From: Micromonospora yasonensis
GTDB taxonomy: Bacteria; Actinomycetota; Actinomycetes; Mycobacteriales; Micromonosporaceae
Direction: 5' to 3'
Assembly (NCBI RefSeq): GCF_026013475.1
Contig: NZ_JAPDPH010000067.1
Coordinates: 1-32,068, forward strand
Length of the DNA stretch: 32,068 nt
Below are positions 1 through 6,517 of the stretch, piece by piece. Made by a program: the position numbers and the translations under genes. The notes beneath the pieces were generated by a model. It was not told the origin of the DNA, made no database searches, and saw only the letters and a list, made by a program, of their open reading frames with translations. The number at the start of each line of letters is the position of its first letter. Position 1 is the stretch's first letter.

Positions 1-1226
1 TAGTGGTCCCGGCCGTAAGTCCTTCGGGGGTTATGTGGCGGGGGCCGGTGCGGCAGGCTGGTGGTCGCAGCCGGAGGGCTGTTGGGGTTCTGCTCTTTCT
101 GTTCGTGTCGCTCGATCCGGGCTATGAGGTCCTCGAGGTCGGCCGGGGTGAACCTCCATTTGAACGGCCGGGCGGTCGCGTTGTAGCGCTGCTCGAAGGC
201 GGTGAGCCGGTCTTCGACCTGGTCAAGGCTGGTGAAGTCGTTGGGTGTGAGGACCTTGCGCCCGACGATCGAGAAGTAGATCTGGATCTGGTTGACCCAC
301 GAGGCGTGGACCGGCGTGTGGACCATGACCGCGTTCGGGAACCGCTTGGTGAGGCGGTCGACCGCGGTCTGGCCGCGGTGGGACGAGCCGTTGTCGGCTA
401 CCCAGAACACCCGCTTCGCGGAGGCATACGGTTCTTGGGTCATGACCTGTTCGACCAGGGTCATGAACGGGACGATGCCGGTGGTGGGCGAGTAGTGGCC
501 GACGACGCGGGCCTGGTGGACGTCGTAGGCGGCCAGGTAGGCCAGGGCGCCTTGGCGCTGGTATTCGTGGTTGACCCGCATCGTGCGGGCGGCGCCGGGT
601 GGCAGGGTGGGGTGGCAGCGGCAGCGGGCTTGGATGCTGGTCTTCTCGTCGCTGGAGATGACGTACTCGTCCGGGCCGAGCGGAATGCCCTGGTAGGTGC
701 GGGCGTAGAGGTCGAGCACCCGGGTGGCCTTGGCGGCGAAGTCCGGGTCACGGATGAAGATCCAGGACTGGTGCTGCCAGGGTTTGAGGGTGTCGGCGGC
801 CAGGATCCGGCGGATCGTGGATGCGGAGATCGCCGCCGTGATGCCCCGGCTGACGGCTTCAGCGGCCAGGTCGGGGCAGCTCCACGTCGACAGCGGCGTA
901 CCTGTTTCGGCCGGTAGCTGGCAGGCGAGGGCTTTGACCTCGGCTACCTGTGCCGGGGTGAACCGGGGTGGCCGCCCGGACCGGCGCCGGTCGGTCAGCC
1001 CTGGCAGGCCCTGCTCGGCGTACCGGCCACGCCACAGGCGCACGGTGTCGACGTGCACGCCGTGGCGGACGGCGATCCTGGCGTTGGAAAAGCCGTGCGC
1101 GGCGTCGCGGACGATCCGTGCCCGGATGACCTGCTGGTAGCCAGCGGCATGGGAGTAGGCCAGGGCTTTGAGCCGGTGCCGTTCGGTGGCGGTCAGCGTG
1201 ATCGGGCGGGCGCGACAGACGGGCAC
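1..1226 (-). CDS. IS630-family transposase
   Basis: DDE transposase of 408 aa, reading from a GTG at 1224-1226 to the window edge. AAGGCGAG lies a few bases upstream and supports the GTG; no in-frame ATG is nearby. The N-terminal third is helix-turn-helix (ARIAVRHGVHVDTVRLWRGR, then a second winged-helix part). The catalytic domain follows, with Asp193 in VISSDEKTSIQ and Asp278 in FWVADNGSSHRG. The third catalytic position, normally Glu in the family motif NxxE, is Gln315 here (VNQIQIYFS). The frame runs through the left inverted repeat, and the next codon is TAx using the target-site TA, so the stop codon is probably completed by flanking DNA. The Gln may mean the copy is catalytically weak, or the alignment may shift. 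Confidence 0.93.
   Translation of the reverse strand, partial: MPVCRARPITLTATERHRLKALAYSHAAGYQQVIRARIVRDAAHGFSNARIAVRHGVHVDTVRLWRGRYAEQGLPGLTDRRRSGRPPRFTPAQVAEVKALACQLPAETGTPLSTWSCPDLAAEAVSRGITAAISASTIRRILAADTLKPWQHQSWIFIRDPDFAAKATRVLDLYARTYQGIPLGPDEYVISSDEKTSIQARCRCHPTLPPGAARTMRVNHEYQRQGALAYLAAYDVHQARVVGHYSPTTGIVPFMTLVEQVMTQEPYASAKRVFWVADNGSSHRGQTAVDRLTKRFPNAVMVHTPVHASWVNQIQIYFSIVGRKVLTPNDFTSLDQVEDRLTAFEQRYNATARPFKWRFTPADLEDLIARIERHEQKEQNPNSPPAATTSLPHRPPPHNPRRTYGRDH
3..32 (+). repeat. Left terminal inverted repeat of the IS630 element
   Basis: The 30-bp end pairs with 1676-1705 in inverted orientation. Mismatches fall at repeat positions 2, 8 and 9; the inner 21 bases (containing GCCGTAAGTCCTTCGGGGG) are identical. 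Confidence 0.92.
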
Positions 1227-1331
1227 GGGCTCGCCTTCTGATCGATGATCCTGATGGCTGGATCGTCGATCATGGCGACCCGCCGGGCAGCGCCCAGCAG
1301 GACACACCGGCCGGCGGGCAGGATATGACCC

Positions 1332-1646
1332 ATGCCCGTCATTCCCGAGTCCACCAAGGTCTCCCTGGCGCAGCGGCTGCGTGAGCACGCCAAGGCGAAG
1401 TGGCCGCAGCTGGCCGCGGTGCACGTGCGCTACCACGGCCAGTTCGCCTACATCACCGGTGAACTCAACGACGGTGAACACCTGCCGCTGATGCGGTTCC
1501 GATACGGCGGGTCCGCGCATCGCTGGGGCACCGCCATCTACGTGGCCAGCACCAACAGCTACGAGAACCAGATCTGGTTAACCGGCAGCCCCAAAGAGGC
1601 TTTCGACTTCGTCTGCGACATCCACATCGGCCCGACCACACCCTGA
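1332..1646 (+). CDS. IS630 passenger protein, function unknown
   Basis: A 104-aa protein lying wholly inside the insertion sequence, divergent from the transposase with a 105-bp shared promoter gap and ending 29 bp before the right inverted repeat. It begins MPVIPESTKVSLAQRL. It has a compact alpha/beta look with an RYHGQFAYITGEL strand pair and LMRFRYGGSAHRWGTAIYV, and no signal peptide or membrane segment. I recall similar small proteins of unknown function in actinomycetes, but I cannot name a domain. Its position suggests a transposition accessory or a cargo gene. Codon use is GC3-rich like the rest, so it looks like real coding sequence. Confidence 0.75.
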   Translation: MPVIPESTKVSLAQRLREHAKAKWPQLAAVHVRYHGQFAYITGELNDGEHLPLMRFRYGGSAHRWGTAIYVASTNSYENQIWLTGSPKEAFDFVCDIHIGPTTP

Positions 1647-1675
1647 CCACGACTGCACCCAAACCCCGGCCAGTC

Positions 1676-1705
1676 AACCCCCGAAGGACTTACGGCGCGG
1701 ACCGC
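1676..1705 (-). repeat. Right terminal inverted repeat of the IS630 element
   Basis: Inverted copy of 3-32, starting about 30 bp after the stop codon of the passenger gene. It is followed by TA (1706-1707) and then by the interrupted RHS coding sequence. Confidence 0.92.
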
Positions 1706-1707
1706 TA

Positions 1708-3900
1708 AGGGGCCTGCCCGCGACCGCGACCAGCTACGACACGAAGGGCAACCGGTTCACCAGCAAAGTGCTCGCCTACACCGGCCGGTACCAGAAACGC
1801 AAAACCGAGGTCACCATCCCCGCGTCCGAAGCGGACCTCGCCGGCAGCTACGTCTCCTACACCTCGTACAACCCCGACGGCAGCGTAGCGGGGGAAAGCT
1901 ACCCCGAAGCCGGCGGGCTGTTCGCGGAGGAGGTCTTCCACACCTACGACGACTTCGGACGCCCACTGACCACGTATGGCGGACCGGAGGGAACGACCGT
2001 CACGTACGCGGCCAGCACCCAGTACACCCGCTACGGCGAGCAGCAGCGACTGCAACTGGGCACCGGCACCAAGCGAGTCTGGCTGTCGAGCTACTTCGAC
2101 CCCTCCACCCGCCGGCTGAACCGCACAATCGTCGACGCTGAGACCACCAACCCGATGCAAGCGGACGTGAACTACGAGTACGACCCGACGGGAAACGTCG
2201 CCTCCATCGTGGACAACGCGCTCGGCCAAGACGTCGACAGGCAGTGCCTCCGCTACGACGACCTACGCCGGCTGACCGAAGCGTGGACACCGAGCGAAGA
2301 CTGCGCCGCCGACGCGGACGCGACCAAACTCGACGGCCCGGCACCGTACTGGCAGTCGTTCACCTACGACCACGCCGACAACCGGCGCAGCAAAGTCGAG
2401 CGCACCGCAGCCAGCACCGCCACCACCACCTACACCTACCCCGACCCGGGCAGCGACCGGCCCCACGCGCTCACCTCGACCACCGGCGCGGGTGCCCAGA
2501 CGTACAAGTACGACAACGCCGGCAACACAATCGCCCGCGGAAACCAAACCCTCACCTGGGACGAACTCGGCCACCTCGCCACGGCCGGCGACACCAGCTT
2601 CGCCTACGACACCGCCGGCCGACGGCTGATCCGGCACGAACCGGACGCGATCACCCTGTACCTCGGCGGCCAGGAAATCCGGCTCGACCGCAACACCGGC
2701 GCCCTCACCGGCACGCGCTACTACAGTCACGGCGGCGGCACCATCGCCGTACGCACGCCGTCCAACCTCACCTGGATCGCCAGCGACCACCACGGCACCG
2801 AACAGGTGGCCATCGACGCCGACAAGCTCACCACAAGCAAGCGGCGCTTCGACCCCTTCGGCAACCCGCGCGGCACGCAACCGCCAAGCTGGCCGGACGA
2901 GAAGGGCTTCGTCGGCGGCACCGTCGACGCCGGCACCGGCCTGACCCACCTCGGCGCCCGGGAGTACGACCCCAACACGGGCCGCTTCATCTCGGTCGAC
3001 CCGGTGGTCGACCCGACCGACCCACAGCAGTTGAACGCGTACGCGTACGCGAACAACAGCCCCGTCACCATGACCGACCCGGACGGCCTCAGGTACTTCG
3101 TCGATCATGAGGGGTACGTGACGGCCCCGCCCGCGAAAGCGATGACGCCGAAGGCGCTCAAGCGCATCGAGAAGAAGATCCAGCGGGTGCGCTGGCGGTA
3201 CTCGAAGCTGTTTACCTGCCTGGCCGATCCGAAGTGCAAGACTCCCCAGCTGGACAGCATCCCCCCGGCCACGTACAAGCCAAAACATGCGCCAGCCACC
3301 CGGGCGACCGATCGAGTTGCTCAACACGACTGGAACGGCTCCAGCGGGCCGCGGGGCAACGTTGGGGGCTACAACGCCAAGGGCGTGCCGTCGCAATCCG
3401 AACAACGATTCAAGGTCGTCAACGATATGTTCAACAAGGCTACGGGTGGGGCCTCACCCTTCCTCGGTATCTCGAACGGCCCACAGTTCGTGTCGGGGTC
3501 CTTCTGCTTCACGGCGGGCGCCGGCGCGGTTATCTCTGCCGGTATGGCAACGTGTCTCAACTGGGATTCTGTCGGGATCAGCTACAGCGGGCAGGGAAAG
3601 GTCGGCGTCGAGATCGGGGGCGGAGCCGAGGCGACCTTCTCCCTTCGCATGAACACGGACAGCGCCGAGGATGTCATGAGCGGACTGACGGTCTCCGGGG
3701 CCGTCTCCCCGAAGCTCATCGTAGGAGCCGGCGGTGGCGTGAAAACCGAAGTCGAGCTCTCGCTGACCAGCGGGCAATTCAGTGGATCGGTACAGGTCGA
3801 CGTGGGAATCGGGGGCAAGCTCAGCCTCGCCGAGGCGTCGTTCAACGCCGGAGCGAACACCGGCTATTTGGTAAGGTGGTGCGACATCAACCTCTGTTGA
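1708..3900 (+). CDS. RHS/YD-repeat protein, 3' part; N-terminal part cut off by the IS
   Basis: About 730 codons are open from the IS edge at 1708; the first internal GTG is at 1768. The protein begins mid-way through YD repeats (many YDxxGN/YDxAGR motifs, e.g. YKYDNAGNTIARGN and FAYDTAGRRLIRH). The RHS-associated core follows, with GAREYDPNTGRFISVDPVVD, LNAYAYANNSPV and DPDGL at about 1350-1400 bp into the frame. RHS repeats form a shell around a C-terminal toxin, which is released by cleavage near the core motif. The final ~270 aa are variable: a basic linker, then a Gly/Ser/Ala-rich beta-strand-like domain with four Cys (SGSFCFTAGAGAVISAGMAT to RWCDINLC). I do not recognise it as a known nuclease or other toxin. 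No upstream start remains, so this copy is probably inactive unless read from an IS promoter. Confidence 0.88.
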   Translation, partial: RGLPATATSYDTKGNRFTSKVLAYTGRYQKRKTEVTIPASEADLAGSYVSYTSYNPDGSVAGESYPEAGGLFAEEVFHTYDDFGRPLTTYGGPEGTTVTYAASTQYTRYGEQQRLQLGTGTKRVWLSSYFDPSTRRLNRTIVDAETTNPMQADVNYEYDPTGNVASIVDNALGQDVDRQCLRYDDLRRLTEAWTPSEDCAADADATKLDGPAPYWQSFTYDHADNRRSKVERTAASTATTTYTYPDPGSDRPHALTSTTGAGAQTYKYDNAGNTIARGNQTLTWDELGHLATAGDTSFAYDTAGRRLIRHEPDAITLYLGGQEIRLDRNTGALTGTRYYSHGGGTIAVRTPSNLTWIASDHHGTEQVAIDADKLTTSKRRFDPFGNPRGTQPPSWPDEKGFVGGTVDAGTGLTHLGAREYDPNTGRFISVDPVVDPTDPQQLNAYAYANNSPVTMTDPDGLRYFVDHEGYVTAPPAKAMTPKALKRIEKKIQRVRWRYSKLFTCLADPKCKTPQLDSIPPATYKPKHAPATRATDRVAQHDWNGSSGPRGNVGGYNAKGVPSQSEQRFKVVNDMFNKATGGASPFLGISNGPQFVSGSFCFTAGAGAVISAGMATCLNWDSVGISYSGQGKVGVEIGGGAEATFSLRMNTDSAEDVMSGLTVSGAVSPKLIVGAGGGVKTEVELSLTSGQFSGSVQVDVGIGGKLSLAEASFNAGANTGYLVRWCDINLC

Positions 3901-4040
3901 TGGCGGACCCGGCGTTGCCGGGTTACGACAGCCAAAGGCGCGGAGAAACCAACCTCTGGGTTCTGCTGAACGATCGCCAACAGGACGTGGTGTCCGGAGT
4001 TGTACGAGGTGAGGGGTTGCGGTCTCCCCACGTGAGATGC

Positions 4041-4077
4041 GGGTAGTCGCCGGCCAGGGATTGACCGGCGACCACCC
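4041..4077. repeat. Inverted repeat (hairpin) downstream of the RHS gene
   Basis: Arms GGGTAGTCGCCGG and CCGGCGACCACCC pair at 12 of 13 positions around an 11-nt loop. It lies in the non-coding stretch after the RHS stop codon. No T-run follows, so it is either a weak terminator or debris of a mobile-element end. Confidence 0.5.
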
Positions 4078-4148
4078 GGTGGGTCAGCGCTGGTGCTCGA
4101 CGACCGGGCACACGCCGATGTTGCCCTACCGGGCGCTGGGATCCGCTC

Positions 4149-4179
4149 GGCCGACTTCGACGCCGTGTCGAAGTCGGCC
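4149..4179. repeat. Perfect 13-bp inverted repeat (hairpin)
   Basis: GGCCGACTTCGAC and GTCGAAGTCGGCC are separated by GCCGT. This is a perfect 13-bp stem with a 5-nt loop and would be very stable as RNA. It lies between the RHS gene and merB. No T-run follows. It may be a terminator of the RHS transcript. Confidence 0.6.
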
Positions 4180-4352
4180 AGGTCTGTCCCGCAGAGGTCA
4201 GCGACGATCTCACCCGAGCCGGCGGCGCCGGCATGGGCGGCATGGTCGCGGGCATGGTCGGCGAGGCGGCGCTCGGCTCCGCCGGCGGGATGATCGCCGA
4301 TGAGGTCTTCGACTCCTTCGGCGACGACGAGGGTGGCGAGGACGAAGGCTGA
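4180..4352 (+). pseudogene. C-terminal relic of an unidentified small Gly-rich protein
   Basis: In one frame ending with TGA at 4350-4352 the sequence encodes Asp-Asp-Leu-Thr-Arg, then a Gly/Ala/Met-rich hydrophobic stretch (AGMGGMVAGMVGEAALGSAG) and an acidic tail (FDSFGDDEGGEDEG). Nearly every codon ends in C or G, which is coding-like. No plausible start lies upstream in the same frame, because the frame becomes non-coding in character before the 4149-4179 hairpin. It could be the end of an RHS-associated immunity or effector gene lost by deletion, but that is only positional reasoning. Confidence 0.3.
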
Positions 4353-4496
4353 CTTCCTCGATCGGCATCTGGTGCCTCCTGTCAGCGCGCCTTGACCTTC
4401 GCCTGCACTGGAAGGTTCAGTCAGGTACGGGGTAGAGCCGTGCTGGCCAGTCGGTGACGCGTGATGCCACCGGGGGCGTTTGCTAGGAGGGCTGTG

Positions 4497-5492
4497 ATGA
4501 CCGCGGCAGCAGATCGCGCAGCAGAGGGCCAGGTAGCTGTTGAGCTTCGTTCCGTGCCCGACTGTCCGAACCTCGCGCAGGCTCGGCGCGAGTTGCGTGC
4601 GGCGCTGACCGACGTCGGTCTGCCCCTCGCGGTGGTCACCGAGGTCGTGGGGGACTATCCGTCGCCGTCGATCCTGGTCAACGGTGTGGACGTGATGGGC
4701 GACATCGACGACGGGTCAGCGGCCTGTCGCTTAGACCTCCCTACTGGCGAGCGCATCCGCGCTGCCCTGCGCCAGGCAATAGGCGCCGAACCCGCCACCG
4801 CAGTGACGGAGCAGAGCCGGGCGGGTTGCTGCGCGCAGCCGGGCAACGCGATCCGCACCGACCGGCCCCGCCGCGCAGAGCAGCTCCCCGACAGCCTCCG
4901 GCAGGTGCATCGAGCGATCCTGCGTCACTTCGCCGCCACCGGGGCTGCCCCCACCGACGCCGACATCCGCGCTGCCGTCAGCACGGCGGACCTGGACACC
5001 GCAAAGGCGCTGCGGGAACTTGCCCGGGATGATCTTGTCGCCGTCAACAGCGCCGGGCGTCTGGTCGCGGCCTACCCGTTCTCCCCAACGCCAACACCGC
5101 ACATGGTGGCACTCGGCGATGTCGAGGTGTTCGCGATGTGCGCCATCGACGCGTTGGGCATGCCGTTCATGCTCGGTACCGACGCGGCAATCGTCTCCGT
5201 CGATCCGCACACTGGCCGGCCGGTCCGCGTGATCATCACCAACGGTGCCGCCACCTTCCAGCCGGCGGAAGCGGTGATCGTGTATGCGGCCACCGGAGAC
5301 ACCGGTCGCTCCGTGGACGCCTGCTGTTCCACCATCAACTTCTTCACGAGCGGGTCCAGCGCTCAGGCATGGATCAACGCCCACCCCAACCTGGTCGCCA
5401 CTGTTCTCGACCAGGACCAGGCCGTCACCCTAGGCCGCGACATCTTCGAACCGCTGCTTGGCCGCAACACCGCCCTCGGCCGCTTGGTCTGA
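4497..5492 (+). CDS. merB: MerB-like organomercurial (alkylmercury) lyase with N-terminal thioredoxin-like domain
   Basis: MerB enzymes break the carbon-mercury bond of organomercurials by protonolysis, releasing Hg(II). The 331-aa product has two parts. Residues ~10-95 resemble a thioredoxin-fold domain (VELRSVPDCPNLAQARRELR, SPSILVNGVDV). Residues ~125-331 are the MerB domain: a winged-helix segment, then FAMCAIDALGMPF with Cys215 and Asp218 matching catalytic Cys96 and Asp99 of the classical enzyme, and DACCSTINFF with Cys276/277 matching Cys159. I chose the ATG at 4497 because AGGAGG (4485-4490) lies 6 nt upstream; an upstream ATG at 4461 has no such site. No merA reductase, merT or merP lies nearby. 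An ArsR-family regulator follows convergently. Confidence 0.88.
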   Translation: MTAAADRAAEGQVAVELRSVPDCPNLAQARRELRAALTDVGLPLAVVTEVVGDYPSPSILVNGVDVMGDIDDGSAACRLDLPTGERIRAALRQAIGAEPATAVTEQSRAGCCAQPGNAIRTDRPRRAEQLPDSLRQVHRAILRHFAATGAAPTDADIRAAVSTADLDTAKALRELARDDLVAVNSAGRLVAAYPFSPTPTPHMVALGDVEVFAMCAIDALGMPFMLGTDAAIVSVDPHTGRPVRVIITNGAATFQPAEAVIVYAATGDTGRSVDACCSTINFFTSGSSAQAWINAHPNLVATVLDQDQAVTLGRDIFEPLLGRNTALGRLV

Positions 5493-5726
5493 CGCCCGGT
5501 TGGCTATCGCCACCGTTGAAAGCGGCTCACCGGCCAGCGGCGCCGGCTGGGCGACCCACGGGCAAATACCGGTGTCCCTGCTCCGCGACCACCGTGTCGT
5601 CACCGATCCGATCAGCCCGGGCGGCGCATGAGGCAAGGCCTTGTCGGCGTGGTCCAGGCGGCGGTGACCAGAGCGGACGCCAGTGCCGGCGCCAGTAGCA
5701 CCGGGCGCAGACCTTCGACAGTGCGC

Positions 5727-6146
5727 TCAGCGGGCCTTTTTCGTCGTCCGCTTGCGGGGCGGGGTCAACAGGTCGGCGATCGCCGAGATCGCGGACGGCA
5801 CGAGCCGGTAGTACGCCCAGACGCCGCGCTTCTCGCGTTCGAGCAGGCCAGCTTCGGTGAGGATCCGAAGGTGGTGACTGACGGTCGGCTGGGAGAGACC
5901 AAGCGGCGCGGTGAGGTCACTGACGGACGCCTCGCCCTCGGGAGCGGACTGGATCAGGCTGAGCAGTCGCAGCCGGGCCGGGTCGGCGACCGCCTTCAGC
6001 ACTCCCGCGAGCCGCTCGGCATCGGCACGCTTGATTGGCTCGCCAGCAAGCGGCGAGACGGCAGACGTTGCTGTTTTCGTAGTTCCCACGCCTTCCATCG
6101 TTGCACCAACACCATCGATTGGCCGGTTGAACCAGGACCCGGTCAC
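5727..6146 (-). CDS. ArsR-family transcriptional regulator
   Basis: A small winged-helix repressor of the ArsR/SmtB type, up to 139 aa. The core is ADPARLRLLSLIQSAPEGE, SVSDLTAPLGLSQPTVSHHL (recognition helix) and RILTEAGLLEREKRGVWAYY. It ends in a basic tail (PPRKRTTKKAR). The protein has no cysteine, so the classic metal-thiolate site on helix 3 is absent; ligand sensing would have to use other residues. The start is uncertain: GTG at 6146, or ATG at 6098 (MEGVGTTKTATS), neither with a clear ribosome site. It is convergent with merB, which suggests but does not prove that it controls mercury or organometal detoxification. Confidence 0.88.
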   Translation of the reverse strand: MTGSWFNRPIDGVGATMEGVGTTKTATSAVSPLAGEPIKRADAERLAGVLKAVADPARLRLLSLIQSAPEGEASVSDLTAPLGLSQPTVSHHLRILTEAGLLEREKRGVWAYYRLVPSAISAIADLLTPPRKRTTKKAR

Positions 6147-6181
6147 CGTCCGTTTGGGGGCAGGAGCCGTGATGACCTGCC

Positions 6182-6199
6182 CCGGCCGTCAGCGGCCGG
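6182..6199. repeat. Short perfect inverted repeat upstream of the ArsR gene
   Basis: CCGGCCG-TCAG-CGGCCGG, a 7-bp perfect stem. It lies 36-50 bp upstream of the longest ArsR start, so it could be an operator or a small hairpin. It could also be chance in such GC-rich DNA. Confidence 0.3.
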
Positions 6200-6305
6200 A
6201 CGAGAGCCTGCCCCCGCGGACAGCGCTGGCGGGTTGGTCAGGCGGAAGTTCCGGCTTCCAAGTGCTGACCGTCTGGGCGCGTGCCCACGACGGCCGGCCG
6301 TTGAT

Positions 6306-6421
6306 CGTGGCCGTGCACGGAGTTCGGCCCGATCTTCGAGCACGTCTCCAACAAGCACGCCGATCTCGTATTCGGCAAGGTCGACACCGAGGCCCAGCGG
6401 GAACTGGCGCAGGCCGCTGCG
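6306..6421 (+). pseudogene. Thioredoxin gene relic (internal fragment)
   Basis: From about 6306 the frame reads WPCTEFGPIFEHVSNKHA followed by DLVFGKVDTEAQRELAQAA. The latter is close to the conserved actinobacterial thioredoxin segment just after the active site. The WCGPC motif is damaged: only PC remains, an in-frame TGA precedes it, and the preceding codons (GRPLIV) lie in another frame, as if about 20 nt were deleted. After AQAA the family continues into a conserved PTL strand, but here the sequence changes to unrelated residues. It is therefore a truncated, non-functional fragment. Confidence 0.72.
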
Positions 6422-6517
6422 GTGTGGGTTGTGGATCCGGTCGTAGCCGGATGGGCAGGGCCCCCACGGGTGTCAGCGATGGCGTTCGGCGGGGGTATCT
6501 GCTGCGCGCGGCGGGGG

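Larger units (their letters stand above)
1..1707. mobile_element. IS630-family insertion sequence, nearly complete
   Basis: The element is bounded by matching terminal inverted repeats (3-32 and 1676-1705, 27 of 30 positions identical) with a TA dinucleotide immediately outside each repeat (1-2 and 1706-1707). TA target duplication is the hallmark of the IS630/Tc1-mariner superfamily. It holds a minus-strand DDE transposase and a divergent small passenger gene. Right of the element an RHS open frame runs without a stop from 1708, so the element interrupts a gene. The left flank lies outside the window, so the duplication cannot be confirmed as TA only. About 1.7 kb is long for IS630, which the passenger explains. 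Confidence 0.9.
3901..4484. other. Non-coding interval between RHS gene and merB
   Basis: Apart from the two hairpins (4041-4077, 4149-4179) and the relic ending at 4352, I see no intact gene. The last ~130 bp before merB (from 4353) have no coding character and should hold the merB promoter. I could not pick a convincing -10/-35 pair. Confidence 0.6.
6147..6517. other. Gap between ArsR and the copper oxidase gene
   Basis: This stretch holds the thioredoxin relic and a short inverted repeat. I see nothing else in it with coding character. The end of the multicopper oxidase gene (6518, minus strand) faces into it. Confidence 0.5.

Noticed and set aside
3..917. Plus-strand frame of ~300 codons over the transposase
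   Set aside because: It is the antisense of the clearly recognisable transposase frame on the minus strand.
5508..5636. Minus-strand PAPLAGEPLSTV, resembling the ArsR N-terminus (SPLAGEPI)
   Set aside because: Only about six residues agree and no HTH follows; too short to call a second ArsR relic.
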